A stretch of DNA of 64,000 nt, from contig CACAFC010000003.1 in the NCBI GenBank assembly GCA_902531765.1, forward strand, positions 1 through 64,000, read 5' to 3'. Below, in pieces: positions 17,659-27,736 of the stretch; the stretch's first letter is position 1; each line of letters starts with the position of its first letter. The notes beneath the pieces are model-generated. The model did no database searches. It was not told where the DNA came from and was given only the letters and a program-made list of their open reading frames with translations. The position numbers and the translations under genes are program-made. Source of the stretch: an uncultured Pelagibacteraceae bacterium. GTDB taxonomy: Bacteria; Pseudomonadota; Alphaproteobacteria; Pelagibacterales; Pelagibacteraceae.

Positions 17659-17716
17659 AAAAGATGGTTAGTTAGCATTTTTAAAATTTTATGTCTATAT
17701 GTTTTATCTGATAGGC

Positions 17717-18286
17717 TCATTGATTCTTTAAGGCTTTTTCTTTCTCTTTTTTCTCTCTCTTTATTCTTCTTTGAGCTTTTTCATCTGCTTCGATTAAATC
17801 TTTTTGTGAAAAAAGACCTAAGGCTACAGGATCCTTAGAATTCAAATTATTAAAATTCCAGTAACTTTTATTTCTAATTGATGTAACAGAATTTTTTGTC
17901 ATACCTATTAATTTTGCTATTTGTGAGTCTTTTAATTGTGAGTAATGTTTAATTAACCATAAAGCAGAGTCTGGTTTATCTTGTCTTTTAGATAGAGGAA
18001 TGTATTTTTTGTTTTTTTTTTCAGAAAAAGATATTTCGACATCAGTATTTTGAATTTGTAAAGGTCTGGTCTCATCTTCCGCAGATAAATTTATTTCATC
18101 TCTTGTGAGCTGACCAGCAATTATTGGATTATATCCCTTAATGCCTTTTGCAACTTCTCCATCAGCTATGCCTTGAACTTCAACAACATGAAGTTTACAA
18201 AATTCAGCAATTTGTTTGAATGTTAAAGTGGTGTTTTCTACAAGCCAAACAGCTGTTGCCATTGGCATTAATGGTGCGTTAGACAT
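17717..18286 (-). CDS. trcR: cell cycle transcriptional regulator TrcR (DUF1013)
   Basis: A 189-residue protein matching the alphaproteobacterial DUF1013 family, named TrcR in Caulobacter-related cell-cycle work. MPMATAVWLVENTTLTFKQI at the start and EVQGIADGEVAKGIKGYNP are family blocks; a second helix-turn-helix-like stretch, KLIGMTKNSVTSIRN, lies around residues 123-137. The C-terminus is a charged coil. It is thought to act as a DNA-binding regulator. It lies 3 bases after rpmE, and rpsU starts about 70 bases downstream. Confidence 0.88.
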   Translation of the reverse strand: MSNAPLMPMATAVWLVENTTLTFKQIAEFCKLHVVEVQGIADGEVAKGIKGYNPIIAGQLTRDEINLSAEDETRPLQIQNTDVEISFSEKKNKKYIPLSKRQDKPDSALWLIKHYSQLKDSQIAKLIGMTKNSVTSIRNKSYWNFNNLNSKDPVALGLFSQKDLIEADEKAQRRIKREKKEKEKALKNQ

Positions 18287-18289
18287 TAA

Positions 18290-18514
18290 TTACTTTTCAC
18301 TCTTAAAGTTTTGAAATTTTTTATTGAATTTGCTTATTCTTCCTTTATCCATTAATTTTTGTTTTCCACCAGTCCATGCAGAATGAGACTTTGGATCAAT
18401 CTCTAATTTTAGTAAATCGCCTTCTTTTCCCCAAGTTGATTTAGTTTCAAATTGAGTCCCATCGGTCATCTCAACTTTTATTGAGTGATAATTTGGATGA
18501 ATTTTTTTTTTCAT
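18290..18514 (-). CDS. rpmE: 50S ribosomal protein L31 (cysteine-free type)
   Basis: A 74-residue protein. [20 protein letters not shown], then [16 protein letters not shown] and [21 protein letters not shown] follow the alphaproteobacterial L31. The zinc-binding cysteines of the classical form are absent: no Cys occurs at all. It belongs to the central protuberance of the large subunit. It lies between suhB (36 bases upstream) and trcR. Confidence 0.95.
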   Translation of the reverse strand: MKKKIHPNYHSIKVEMTDGTQFETKSTWGKEGDLLKLEIDPKSHSAWTGGKQKLMDKGRISKFNKKFQNFKSEK

Positions 18515-18549
18515 TTGGAGACTTATAGCAAAAGTTTTTTTTAAAACAA

Positions 18550-19293
18550 TTAAAAGTTACTTATTTTTTTAATAAATTTATCATTAATATTAGGACTTGA
18601 TGCTATCACATTTAAATTTTTATGATTTTTAAGGTCAATATCATTAATTACTCCACCTGCCTCTTTAATAATAATTAATCCAGCTGCTATATCCCAAAGA
18701 TTAAGATTAGATTGACAATAACCATCATATCTTCCTGAAGCAACATAAGCTAAATCTAACGCTGCACAACCTGACTTCCTAGTAGAAATTTCATTTATAG
18801 AGTTATATTTCTTCCCCCCTGTAGCAAATAAACATTCTGATAATTCATTTTTTTTAGAAACTCTAATTCTTTCATTGTTAAAAAAAGCACCATTATTTTT
18901 TTCTGCATAAAACATTTCATTTTTTATAGGATCAAAAATTAAACCAGATTTAATCTCATTATTTGACATCAAACCAATGGAAATAGCAAAATGAGGTATA
19001 CCATGTAAAAAATTTATAGTCCCATCTATGGGATCGATAATCCAAGTATTCTCTGTGTCTTTGTTTTTTTTAAATCCAGCTTCCTCACTTAAAATTGAAA
19101 AATTTGGTTTTGCTTTTTTTAATTCATCAATGATTATTTTTTCAACTCTCAAATCTGCATTAGTAACAAAATCTGAAGGTCCCTTTTTTTTTACTTGCAA
19201 TTTTTCAATTTCGCCAAAATCTCTAATTAGTACCTTTGATGCTTTTTCAGAAGCTTTAATCATAATATTTAAATTAGCAGAAATTGAGTTCAT
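18550..19293 (-). CDS. suhB: inositol monophosphatase family protein
   Basis: A 247-residue Mg-dependent phosphatase. The metal-binding motif DPIDGT is at residues 87-92 inside [15 protein letters not shown], with ILSEEAG (67-73) contributing Glu ligands and LWDIAAG near 200 giving the third Asp. The family hydrolyses inositol or glycerol phosphates and in many bacteria SuhB also works in rRNA transcription. It sits 2 bases after efp, in a run of translation genes, which favours the SuhB identity. Confidence 0.9.
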   Translation of the reverse strand: MNSISANLNIMIKASEKASKVLIRDFGEIEKLQVKKKGPSDFVTNADLRVEKIIIDELKKAKPNFSILSEEAGFKKNKDTENTWIIDPIDGTINFLHGIPHFAISIGLMSNNEIKSGLIFDPIKNEMFYAEKNNGAFFNNERIRVSKKNELSECLFATGGKKYNSINEISTRKSGCAALDLAYVASGRYDGYCQSNLNLWDIAAGLIIIKEAGGVINDIDLKNHKNLNVIASSPNINDKFIKKISNF

Positions 19294-19295
19294 AA

Positions 19296-19856
19296 TTAAT
19301 TTTTTTTAATATACTCAAGATTTCTTGTGTCTATAACTACTTCATCACCAGCTTCAATAAATGGAGGCACTTGAATATTTAAACCATTATTTAATGTTGC
19401 TGGTTTATAAGATGAGGAGACAGTTTGGCCTTTTAATGCAACATCAGTGGTTTCTATTTTACACACCACCTGTTTTGGTAAATCTATTGAAATAGGTTGT
19501 CCGTTGTGAAAACTAACAGATACTTCTAGATTTTCAGTTAATAATTTTCCCTTATCACCAATTGTACTTTTTTTTATTTCAATTTGTTCAAATGATTTTG
19601 GCTCCATAAAAAAATAATTATTTTCATCCTCATATAAATAATTGTAATCTATTTCCTCTAATAAGGCTTTTTCAACAGTTTCACTGGATCTAAATCTCTC
19701 GTTTAATTTAGTATTCTTATTCAAACTTTTCATTTCCACCTGTGCAAATGCACCTCCTTTTCCAGGCTTCACATGTTGGGTTTTTAGTACTTCCCATAAA
19801 TCATTTTTATGCTCTAGCAACATTCCAACTCTTATTTCTCCAGCATTTATTTTCAT
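19296..19856 (-). CDS. efp: elongation factor P
   Basis: A 186-residue three-domain factor that relieves ribosome stalling at polyproline. The N-terminal KOW-like domain has HVKPGKGGAF (29-38) with the tip Lys33 where E. coli EF-P is modified. Domain II has the YLYEDENNYFFME block and domain III ends with VPPFIEAGDEVVIDTR. It overlaps thiE by four bases (ATGA). No modification enzyme gene is in the window. Confidence 0.97.
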   Translation of the reverse strand: MKINAGEIRVGMLLEHKNDLWEVLKTQHVKPGKGGAFAQVEMKSLNKNTKLNERFRSSETVEKALLEEIDYNYLYEDENNYFFMEPKSFEQIEIKKSTIGDKGKLLTENLEVSVSFHNGQPISIDLPKQVVCKIETTDVALKGQTVSSSYKPATLNNGLNIQVPPFIEAGDEVVIDTRNLEYIKKN

Positions 19857-20467
19857 TTTAAAATTTTAATTGCTTCGTTAGGTTTTAATTTATCGTTATT
19901 CCAAATGTAGCCTGAAATAGCCAAAAAGTTTGCTTTATTCAATAAAAGATTTTTATAATTACTAGAATTGATACCACCAATGGCAACAACAGGAGTTTTT
20001 GTGATTTTTTTGACTTTTCTGAGTAATTTAATTGAGGCTCTGTATTTTATTTTTTTGGTTTTTGAATTATTAAAAGCTCCTAGGGCTATGTAGTCAGCTT
20101 TATTTTTTACAGCAATTTTTGATAATTTTACAGAGTTATGACAGGTAATACCTATTATCTTTTTACCAATTAATTTCCTTGCTTTAATAATATTCATATC
20201 TTTTTGACCCAAATGACAACCATCAGCATTTAATTTCTTGGCAATAAAAACGTCATCATTAATTAGAAATTTAACATTAAACCTTTTACAAATTTTCTTA
20301 ATTTTTTCACCGATGATTAATTTTTTTTTAAGAGATCCTTTTTTAAGCCTCAACTGGAAAAAACCAACTTTTTTTTGTTGAAGGACCTTGGTTAAATCTT
20401 GATAGAATGACTTATAAATTTTTGTTGGTGAAATGACATAAATGAATTTTTTTTTATTAATTCTCAA
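19853..20467 (-). CDS. thiE: thiamine phosphate synthase
   Basis: A 204-residue TIM-barrel enzyme that joins HMP pyrophosphate and thiazole phosphate. FFQLRLK (substrate lysine), FLINDDVFIAKKLNADGCHLGQ (the NDD and DGxHLGQ metal/pyrophosphate site), GITCHN and VAIGGIN are ThiE blocks. It overlaps the aldolase gene by 11 bases. Together with thiD at 39251 it covers late thiamine synthesis; transketolase and Dxs in this window use the product. Confidence 0.9.
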   Translation of the reverse strand: MRINKKKFIYVISPTKIYKSFYQDLTKVLQQKKVGFFQLRLKKGSLKKKLIIGEKIKKICKRFNVKFLINDDVFIAKKLNADGCHLGQKDMNIIKARKLIGKKIIGITCHNSVKLSKIAVKNKADYIALGAFNNSKTKKIKYRASIKLLRKVKKITKTPVVAIGGINSSNYKNLLLNKANFLAISGYIWNNDKLKPNEAIKILK

Positions 20468-21464
20468 GCTCTTTAGACCATTTACCCTGAGCAGCTAATG
20501 TATTCATTTTTGCTCTATGGTTAAAAATTTTTTGGGTGCCTTCAATATTTTTTGTGTCTTGGGACCAAAATTTTAATGCACTCTGTTGAAGAGCTCGTCC
20601 ATAAGAGAAACTCATTATAAAGCTGGTATCATTGTATTTATTTATCAAATTTAAATTTTCTGTTGCCTCTATTTCTGATTGACCTCCAGATAAAAATGCT
20701 ATCCCTGGTACCTCTGGCGGAACAGAGTCTTTTAAACATTTAAGAGTTAACTTTGCAACCTCTTCGTTTGATATTTTGTTTTTACATTTATTACCAGCTA
20801 AAATCATATTTGGCTTTAATATAATTCCTTTCAAATCAACTTTATGTAAGATTAATTCTTCAAAACATTTTTTTATTACCTCAGAAGTCTTTTCATAGCA
20901 TTCTTTTGCTGAATGCTCACCATCCATTAAGACCTCAGGTTCAACAATCGGAACCATATCGCATTCTTGAACTAATGCAGAATATCTTGCTAACGCGTGT
21001 GCATTTGATTGAATTGATAGTCTGCTTGGATGTTCTTTTGATATGTTGTAAACACCTCTCCATTTTGTAAACTTGGCTCCAAGTTTATAATATTCTTTTA
21101 ATCTTTCTCTTAATCCATCCAAACCCTCAGTAATTTTTTCATTTGGTGAACCAGCTAAAACTTTTGCACCAGTATCAACTTTAATACCTGAAGCACTGCC
21201 CATAGCAGAAATTAATTCTGGGATTTTATTTTTTTTTGAAGTTTTTTGTTTTATTGTTTCATCGTATAAGATTACTCCTCCAATATATTCACTCATACCA
21301 GATGCACTAAACAATGTTTCTCTAAATAATAAACGGTTTTCAGCTGTTGATTTAACTTTAACTGACTCTAATCTCTTAGTCATAGTTGCAGTGCTCTCAT
21401 CAGCTGCAAGAATACCTTTTCCGTTATTAAGTATTTTTAGTACTATATTATTTAATTCAGACAT
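20457..21464 (-). CDS. class I fructose-bisphosphate aldolase
   Basis: A 335-residue Schiff-base aldolase. GKGILAADESTATM near the start, WRGVYN, VPIVEPEVLMDGEHS and GIILKPNMI (Schiff-base Lys) followed by FLSGGQSE are the class I signature. It splits or forms fructose 1,6-bisphosphate in glycolysis/gluconeogenesis. It is part of a minus-strand run tkt-gap-pgk-fba with 1-base spacings or overlaps, so these carbon genes are likely one transcript. Confidence 0.96.
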   Translation of the reverse strand: MSELNNIVLKILNNGKGILAADESTATMTKRLESVKVKSTAENRLLFRETLFSASGMSEYIGGVILYDETIKQKTSKKNKIPELISAMGSASGIKVDTGAKVLAGSPNEKITEGLDGLRERLKEYYKLGAKFTKWRGVYNISKEHPSRLSIQSNAHALARYSALVQECDMVPIVEPEVLMDGEHSAKECYEKTSEVIKKCFEELILHKVDLKGIILKPNMILAGNKCKNKISNEEVAKLTLKCLKDSVPPEVPGIAFLSGGQSEIEATENLNLINKYNDTSFIMSFSYGRALQQSALKFWSQDTKNIEGTQKIFNHRAKMNTLAAQGKWSKELEN

Positions 21465-21465
21465 A

Positions 21466-22644
21466 TTAGTTTAAGGCTTTTATACCAGGTAACTCTTTTC
21501 CTTCAAGATATTCTAAAAATGCTCCACCGGCAGTTGAAACAAAGTTAAAATTTTCTATTAATTTAATCTTATTGATAAGAGCAATTGTATCTCCACCTCC
21601 TACAACTGAGTAAAGAGAGTTATTTTTATTTTTTTTTGTAATAGCTTTAGCGATTTCGTAACTCCCATTGGCAAAATTTGGATTTTCAAAATAACCCGCC
21701 GGTCCATTCCAAAGAACTGTTTCACTATTTTCAATAATACTTTTTATCTTATTTAATGTTTTAGGACCAATATCCAAAATTATATCATTATCTTGAATAT
21801 TATTAAGTTCTTTGATTTGAGGTTCGTCATCTAAATTTTTTCCAATTAATACGTCATCTGGAAAAATAATTTTACAAGAATGACTTTTTAAAGTTTCAAA
21901 AATCTCTTTGATCATTAGATCACAATTTTCCTCTCTAATTGACTTACCTATTTGGTTTCCTTTGTATTTAATAATGTTATTAGCCATACCACCAACAATG
22001 ATAAGATTATCAAACTTAGATATTAAATTTTTGATTATTCCAATTTTTGTTGAAATTTTTGACCCTCCAATAATACAAGTGATTGGTTTTTTGATTTCTG
22101 TTGTAACTTTTTTTAATGCACTAATTTCTGTTTCAAACTGTAATCCAGCAAAAGAGGGAAGAAATTCAGTTATTTTACTTACAGAGGCGTGCGCTCTATG
22201 AGAGCAAGAAAAAGCATCGTTTACATACAAATCAGCAAGTTTAGCTAAATGTTGTGCGAAATTAGTGTCATTCTTTTCCTCTTCCTCATAAAATCTAATA
22301 TTCTCTAAAAAAACTATTTGGACGTTAGGATCTTCAAACAAATTTTCTTTTTTTAATTTAAAAATATTTTCTTTTACTAGTATGATTTTTTTATTTATCT
22401 TTTTTTCTAAATTTTCACAGATTGGTTTAAGTGAAAGATCCGTATTAACTTTACCCTTTGGTCTTCCTACATGAGAAATTATTATAATCTTTGATTGCTC
22501 TTTAATTAAAAAATTTACAATTGGAATAATCTTATTTATTCTTGTTTCATCTGTAATTGTTCCATTCTTCAATGGAACATTTAAATCCAATCTTAACAAA
22601 ACTTTTTTTTTATCAAGATTTTCTTGGTCTTTTATACTATTCAT
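21466..22644 (-). CDS. pgk: phosphoglycerate kinase
   Basis: A 392-residue two-domain kinase interconverting 1,3-bisphosphoglycerate and 3-phosphoglycerate. VLLRLDLNVPL (15-25), ISHVGRPKG, LENIRFYEEEEKND, and the C-terminal ATP site GGGDTIALI are all present, with GSKISTKI and WNGPAGYFE in between. The stop of gap and the ATG of pgk share a base at 22644. Length is standard. Confidence 0.98.
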   Translation of the reverse strand: MNSIKDQENLDKKKVLLRLDLNVPLKNGTITDETRINKIIPIVNFLIKEQSKIIIISHVGRPKGKVNTDLSLKPICENLEKKINKKIILVKENIFKLKKENLFEDPNVQIVFLENIRFYEEEEKNDTNFAQHLAKLADLYVNDAFSCSHRAHASVSKITEFLPSFAGLQFETEISALKKVTTEIKKPITCIIGGSKISTKIGIIKNLISKFDNLIIVGGMANNIIKYKGNQIGKSIREENCDLMIKEIFETLKSHSCKIIFPDDVLIGKNLDDEPQIKELNNIQDNDIILDIGPKTLNKIKSIIENSETVLWNGPAGYFENPNFANGSYEIAKAITKKNKNNSLYSVVGGGDTIALINKIKLIENFNFVSTAGGAFLEYLEGKELPGIKALN

Positions 22645-23642
22645 TAGGAGATTTTATGAAGATATTCAGCTATATCACACATCCTATTTGAAAAACCCCA
22701 TTCATTGTCATACCACGCTGAGATTTTTCCCATATTCCCGCCAACCACATTTGTTAAACTCGCGTCAATAATTGATGAAGCAGGATTATGATTGAAGTCA
22801 ATAGAAACAAGTTTTTCATTTGTAATTTCAATAATTTTATTTTTTTTACTAAAATTCTCAAATGCTGAATTTATTTTTCCAATACTTAAATCTTCTTTTG
22901 TACAAAATATAAGTTCAACTAATGAAACATTTGGTGTTGGTACCCTCATTGCTACACCTTCTAATTTCCCTTTAAGAGAAGGAATAATTTCACCTATAGC
23001 TTTTGATGCACCTGTAGAAGTTGGTACAATTGATTGACTAGCAGATCTAGCTCTTCTAGGATCTTTATGGGAATTATCTAAAATTCTTTGATCGCTTGTA
23101 AATGCATGTATTGTTGTCATAAACCCTTTTTCAATTCCAAAATTTTCATTTAAAACATGTGCGACTGGTGCTAAGCAATTTGTTGTACAGGATGCAGCAG
23201 AAATAATTTTATCTTCTTTCTTTAATTCAAATTCATTTACTCCATAAACAATAGTTTTATCTGCATTTTTACATGGAGCCGAAACAATTACTTTTTGCGC
23301 TCCATTATATAGGTGTGGCTGTAATTTATCCATAGAATTAAATTTTCCAGTACACTCAAAAACATAATCAACGTCATATTTTTTCCAATTAATTTTATTT
23401 AAATCTGTTTCTTGACCAAAAGAAATTTTGTTGTTATTTACGATAAGGTTTTTTTCATCAAAACTTATATCTGCTTTAAATCTCCCATGAACTGAGTCAT
23501 ATTTTAAAAGATTTGAGCAAGTTTCAGAATCTGTTCTATTGTTAATATGTTTGATTTCTATTTTTTTGTTCCCTTCAAAAATTGAACGAAGAATCATTCT
23601 TCCTATTCTTCCCATACCATTGATCCCAATTTTAATTTTCAT
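22644..23642 (-). CDS. gap: glyceraldehyde-3-phosphate dehydrogenase
   Basis: A 332-residue type [14 protein letters not shown] (8-15) binds the cofactor, SCTTNCLAP holds catalytic Cys152, and His179 lies in [22 protein letters not shown] ends the catalytic domain. The loop that selects NAD reads INNRTD (33-38): Asn35 replaces the usual Asp of NAD-specific enzymes (INDLTD type) and Arg36 follows, which suggests NADPH can be accepted. Placed between tkt (4-base overlap) and pgk (1-base overlap). Confidence 0.97.
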   Translation of the reverse strand: MKIKIGINGMGRIGRMILRSIFEGNKKIEIKHINNRTDSETCSNLLKYDSVHGRFKADISFDEKNLIVNNNKISFGQETDLNKINWKKYDVDYVFECTGKFNSMDKLQPHLYNGAQKVIVSAPCKNADKTIVYGVNEFELKKEDKIISAASCTTNCLAPVAHVLNENFGIEKGFMTTIHAFTSDQRILDNSHKDPRRARSASQSIVPTSTGASKAIGEIIPSLKGKLEGVAMRVPTPNVSLVELIFCTKEDLSIGKINSAFENFSKKNKIIEITNEKLVSIDFNHNPASSIIDASLTNVVGGNMGKISAWYDNEWGFSNRMCDIAEYLHKIS

Positions 23643-25570
23643 AATTTTTTTTTAATTTCTTTCACTATGCTCTCAGAATTTAATTTAAAGTGGTCATAAA
23701 TTTTTTTATAAGGAGCGCTTTTCCCAAAATCGTTAATTCCAAAATTTAAACCATTTTTACCAGTATATTTTTTCCAATAACTTGTCTCAGAGGCTTCTAT
23801 AGATACAATAAGCTCTGTTTCACCTAATATTTTGTCTTTATATTCTTCACTTTGATTATCAAATATTTTTTGACAAGGCATTGATATGATTTTGGAATAA
23901 ATACCATCTGTGGCTAATTTATGACCTACATCATTTGCTAAACTGGTTTCAGATCCAGTTGCTAAAATTGTAACACTTATATTGCTTCCGGTTCTCAAAA
24001 CTTCATAAGCGCCAAAAGATGACTCATTTTTGAGAGAGTCTTTAAGTCTAATAGGACTGACTCCTTGTCTCGTTAGTGAAATTACGCTTGGAGTATTTTT
24101 ATTTTCAAGAGCTAACTGCCAACATTCAAAAGTTTCAATCGTATCTGAGGGTCTAAAAACATTTAAATTTGGAATGGATCTCAAACTTGTTAATTGCTCA
24201 ATAGGCTGATGAGTTGGGCCGTCTTCGCCTAAGCCAATAGAGTCGTGTGTAAAAACATAAATAACTCTTTGTTTCATCATTGCGGCTAATCTGATAGATG
24301 GCTTACAGTAGTCACTAAATATTAAAAATGTTCCACCATAAGGAATCAGGGTACTGTGTAAGGCTATTCCATTCATTATTCCACACATAGCGTGCTCTCT
24401 AACTCCATAATGAATATAATTTCCAGAAAAATTACCAGGCTTGATTATTTTGTGATCTTTAGTTTTAGTATTATTTGATCCAGCCAAATCCGCTGAGCCA
24501 CCAATCAAATTAGGAAATTTCGCTATGATATTTAAAAATATTTCGGATGATTTCCTTGTAGCGATTGGTTTCATATTTCCAAAATATTGAACTTTTGCTT
24601 TTTCAATTAATTTTTTTAGTGATTTTAAATTTTTAGAATTTGAAAAAATTGTTTTATTTTTCTGAGCTTTTTGTGAGGCTCTTTCCCCAATTTTTCTCCA
24701 TTCACTTAATAATTCAGCTGGAATCTTGAAGGGTTCATATTTCCATTTAAGTTTTTTTCTTACAAGTTTTATTTCCTCATCACCTAGTGGACTTCCATGT
24801 GATGAAGCCTTACCCCCCTTGTTAGGAGATCCATAACCGATTGTTGTTTTACATGAAATTGCTATAGGTTTTTTTGAATTTTGTGCTTTTTTTAAAGCTT
24901 TAGATATTTCTTTGAAATCATGTCCATTAATTTTTAAGTAGTTCCATCCGTAGCTTTTAAATCTTTTTTCGTAATTATCTGAAACAGCTAAGTTAGTAGG
25001 ACCATCAATTGAGACAGAATTATTGTCAAATAATAAAATAAGATTTTTTAGTTTCAAATGTCCAGCTAAACTTAATGCCTCGTGACTAATACCTTCCATT
25101 AAGCATCCATCGCCAGCGAGCACATAAGTTTTATGGTCAATTTTTTTTTTTCCTAATTGTTTTTTTAAAATTTCTTCTGATATTGCAAAGCCAACTGCAT
25201 TTGAAATTCCTTGCCCTAATGGACCTGTAGTAGTTTCAATACCAGTATTAGGATGATATTCGGGATGTCCAGCACATATAGATTCTAATTGTCTAAAATT
25301 TTTAATATCATTTAAAGAGACACTTTTGTAACCAGTTAGATATAGAATTGAGTAAAGCAACATTGATCCATGGCCAGCAGAGAGAACAAATCTATCTCTA
25401 TTAATCCAGCTAGGATTTTTTGGATTAAATTTTAAAAAATCTTTAAAAAGAACTGTAGCAACATCAGCCATTCCCATTGGCATTCCAGGGTGCCCTGAGT
25501 TTGCTTTTTGGACAGCATCAATTGAGAGAAATCTTATACAATTAGCTAATTCTTTATAAAGTTTTTTCAA
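23639..25570 (-). CDS. tkt: transketolase
   Basis: A 643-residue thiamine-diphosphate enzyme moving two-carbon units in the pentose phosphate path. The ThDP motif [14 protein letters not shown] leads to NNSVSIDG; the N-terminal [11 protein letters not shown], the middle domain [14 protein letters not shown] and [18 protein letters not shown] are conserved. The start is TTG at 25570 with AGGA about eight bases upstream. It is the first gene of the tkt-gap-pgk-fba-thiE-efp run and is divergent from the coiled-coil gene at 25624 with a 53-base spacer. Confidence 0.97.
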   Translation of the reverse strand: MKKLYKELANCIRFLSIDAVQKANSGHPGMPMGMADVATVLFKDFLKFNPKNPSWINRDRFVLSAGHGSMLLYSILYLTGYKSVSLNDIKNFRQLESICAGHPEYHPNTGIETTTGPLGQGISNAVGFAISEEILKKQLGKKKIDHKTYVLAGDGCLMEGISHEALSLAGHLKLKNLILLFDNNSVSIDGPTNLAVSDNYEKRFKSYGWNYLKINGHDFKEISKALKKAQNSKKPIAISCKTTIGYGSPNKGGKASSHGSPLGDEEIKLVRKKLKWKYEPFKIPAELLSEWRKIGERASQKAQKNKTIFSNSKNLKSLKKLIEKAKVQYFGNMKPIATRKSSEIFLNIIAKFPNLIGGSADLAGSNNTKTKDHKIIKPGNFSGNYIHYGVREHAMCGIMNGIALHSTLIPYGGTFLIFSDYCKPSIRLAAMMKQRVIYVFTHDSIGLGEDGPTHQPIEQLTSLRSIPNLNVFRPSDTIETFECWQLALENKNTPSVISLTRQGVSPIRLKDSLKNESSFGAYEVLRTGSNISVTILATGSETSLANDVGHKLATDGIYSKIISMPCQKIFDNQSEEYKDKILGETELIVSIEASETSYWKKYTGKNGLNFGINDFGKSAPYKKIYDHFKLNSESIVKEIKKKL

Positions 25571-25623
25571 AATTATCCTGTCTAGACTTAGAAGATTCTA
25601 TTTAATAATATAAACATATATAT

Positions 25624-25947
25624 ATGAATTCTATTCTTGAAAAAGAAAAAAAGCTAAATTTAGCTTTGACTAAACTAAAAAGTTTGAATTTAGAAAATCC
25701 AGATATAAAAAAAAATATTGAAATTCTTGGTGAACAAAAAAATCAATTAGAAATTGAAAAATCTGAAATAGAGAAAAAATATAAAAATTTGGTAAATGAA
25801 CATGATAATTTAACAAGAAAATTGCAGGAATTGGAAAACAAAGAAAAAATTGAGGAAAAAAAAAGATTAGAATTTTCAGAAAAAATAGATGAATTAAATC
25901 AAGAAACTAATACTTTAATGGACGAGATTGATAAATGGCAAACGTAA
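25624..25947 (+). CDS. coiled-coil protein (DUF4164-like), upstream of zapA
   Basis: A 107-residue, Lys/Glu-rich protein that is almost entirely heptad coiled coil, ending in DEIDKWQT. There is no signal peptide or enzymatic motif. Alphaproteobacteria often have a small coiled-coil protein of the DUF4164 type just before zapA, and this fits in size and position. It overlaps zapA by 13 bases, so the two are probably co-translated and may act together at the division ring; that role is inferred from context. Confidence 0.75.
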   Translation: MNSILEKEKKLNLALTKLKSLNLENPDIKKNIEILGEQKNQLEIEKSEIEKKYKNLVNEHDNLTRKLQELENKEKIEEKKRLEFSEKIDELNQETNTLMDEIDKWQT

Positions 25948-26378
25948 CTATAAAATTCAATGGTAAAGAGTTTTTGTTATCATGTGATGATGGTCAAGAA
26001 GAACATCTTGAGGAGTTGTTAATTCAAATCAATCAAAAATTTAATGATTTAAAAAATGATTTAGGAAATATCGGTGAAAATAAACTCTTATTGATTACTG
26101 CAGTAAAAGTAATGGATGAATACTACGAAACAAAAAAAAAAGTTGAACAAAAAAAAACAGAATTAAAAGAACTTTCAAATAAATTTAGAGAGTTAAAATC
26201 ACTAGTTTATGAATACAAAGACAGAAAAGAAGAAGAAATTAAAAATTTAAATAAAAATCATGTAGAATTAAAAGACGAAATTGAACTAAATCAAAAACAT
26301 TATGAAAAGCTAATTGATGCTGCTGCTGATGAGATTTCAAATTTTGTTGAAAAAGCAAATATAGATAAAATATCTTAA
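25935..26378 (+). CDS. zapA: cell division protein ZapA
   Basis: A 147-residue protein. The N-terminal ~65 residues have the ZapA fold pattern: VTIKFNGKEFLLSCDDGQEE, then a helix and LLITAVKVMDEYYE. The remaining part is a long coiled coil. ZapA cross-links FtsZ filaments. The coil is longer than in E. coli ZapA (109 residues). fthC follows after 9 bases, leaving no room for the 6S RNA that many bacteria carry in this zapA-fthC position. Confidence 0.88.
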   Translation: MANVTIKFNGKEFLLSCDDGQEEHLEELLIQINQKFNDLKNDLGNIGENKLLLITAVKVMDEYYETKKKVEQKKTELKELSNKFRELKSLVYEYKDRKEEEIKNLNKNHVELKDEIELNQKHYEKLIDAAADEISNFVEKANIDKIS

Positions 26379-26387
26379 TAGAATTTT

Positions 26388-26921
26388 GTGAACAAATCTC
26401 AAATCAGGAAAAAAATACTAAAGATAAGAAAACAAAAGACGATTAAAAAATTTATTTTTAATTTTGATTTAATTTTAGATATTTTAAAAAAAAAGAAAGT
26501 TTCAGGCAGAATACTTGGTGGTTATTATCCTTATAACTATGAAATAGATATTTTACAAATCTTAGAAAAGTTTGAGCAAAAAAAATTCATAATAACATTA
26601 CCAAAAATTAAGAAAAACTCACAAATGGACTTCTTTCGATGGTCAAAAAATGATCCTTTATCAATTAATAAATTTGGGATACCAGAACCAATTTCCAAAG
26701 TGGTAAAATACCCAGATGTTTTATTAGTACCTCTTTTAGCTTTTGACAAAAATTTCAATAGGATTGGTTACGGTGGAGGCTTCTACGATCGTTATATTAA
26801 GAAAATTAGAAAACAAAAAAAGGTTTTAACAATTGGATTTGCTTACTCTTTTCAAAAAGTAAAAAAAATACCAACTAATAATTATGATATTAAGTTAGAT
26901 TTTATTATAACAAATAAATAG
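26388..26921 (+). CDS. fthC: 5-formyltetrahydrofolate cyclo-ligase family protein
   Basis: A 177-residue protein starting at GTG 26388. It converts 5-formyl-THF to 5,10-methenyl-THF with ATP. The basic N-terminus SQIRKKILKIRK, GGYYPYNYEIDI and DVLLVPLLAFDKNFNRIGYGGGFYDRYI (the GYGGGFYDR ATP site) are diagnostic. It follows zapA, the widely conserved arrangement. Confidence 0.92.
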   Translation: MNKSQIRKKILKIRKQKTIKKFIFNFDLILDILKKKKVSGRILGGYYPYNYEIDILQILEKFEQKKFIITLPKIKKNSQMDFFRWSKNDPLSINKFGIPEPISKVVKYPDVLLVPLLAFDKNFNRIGYGGGFYDRYIKKIRKQKKVLTIGFAYSFQKVKKIPTNNYDIKLDFIITNK

Positions 26922-26925
26922 TTTT

Positions 26926-27729
26926 ATGAAAATTTTATTTTTAGGCGATGTTGTTGGATCATCTGGATGTAGAAAGATAACTAATGATTTATCAAGTCAG
27001 ATTAAAAAAAATAATATCGATTTTGTAATTATAAATGGTGAGAACGCTGATGATACTGGTGTTGGTTTGACCGAAGAAATTTGTAAAGATTTCTTTGAAA
27101 ATGGAGTTGATGTTATTACAACTGGAAACCATGTTTGGGATCAAAAAGACATAATGAATTTTATTGATAATGAAAACAGACTATTAAGACCAAAAAATTT
27201 ATTTGAACCTGCTCCTGGTAAAGGATTTGAGATTTATAAAACAAAAAAAAATTACAAGATAGGAGTTTTAAATTTGATGGGAAATGTTTTTATGAAAAAG
27301 TGTGATGATGTTTTTAAAATATCAAAAGAATTTTTAGAAAAATATGATCTGAAAAAAGATTATGATTTTCTAATTGTTGATTTCCATGGAGAAATAACAA
27401 GCGAAAAAAATGCAATTGGTCATTATTTTGATGGAAAAGCAACACTCGTTATTGGAACCCACACTCACATACCCACTAATGATGCAAGAGTTTTAAAAAA
27501 TGGCACTGCTTATCAGACAGATGCAGGTATGTGCGGAGATTACGATTCAGTTATAGGAATGAATAAAGATAATTCTATTAATAGATTTATGAAAAAAGAT
27601 TCTATTAAACATTTTCCAGCTCTTGGAGAAGCCTCTTTAAGTGGAGTTATAGTAAATTGTAATTTAGAAACAGGCTTGGCAGATAGTGTAGAAAGTTACA
27701 TATTTGGAGGTCTTTTAAAAAATACTTAA
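26926..27729 (+). CDS. YmdB-like metallophosphoesterase (TIGR00282)
   Basis: A 267-residue phosphoesterase. GDVVGSSGCR (7-16), INGENADDTGVGLT, TGNHVWDQKD, FHGEITSEK and GTHTHIPTNDARVL carry the metal ligands of the YmdB family, which hydrolyses 2',3'-cyclic nucleotides in studied members. It is a cytoplasmic protein of normal length. It lies between fthC and yebC with 4- and 7-base spacers. Confidence 0.9.
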   Translation: MKILFLGDVVGSSGCRKITNDLSSQIKKNNIDFVIINGENADDTGVGLTEEICKDFFENGVDVITTGNHVWDQKDIMNFIDNENRLLRPKNLFEPAPGKGFEIYKTKKNYKIGVLNLMGNVFMKKCDDVFKISKEFLEKYDLKKDYDFLIVDFHGEITSEKNAIGHYFDGKATLVIGTHTHIPTNDARVLKNGTAYQTDAGMCGDYDSVIGMNKDNSINRFMKKDSIKHFPALGEASLSGVIVNCNLETGLADSVESYIFGGLLKNT

Positions 27730-27736
27730 TTTTTTT

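Noticed and set aside
26379-26387. 6S RNA in the usual zapA-fthC position
   Set aside because: Only 9 bases separate the two genes, so it cannot fit here.
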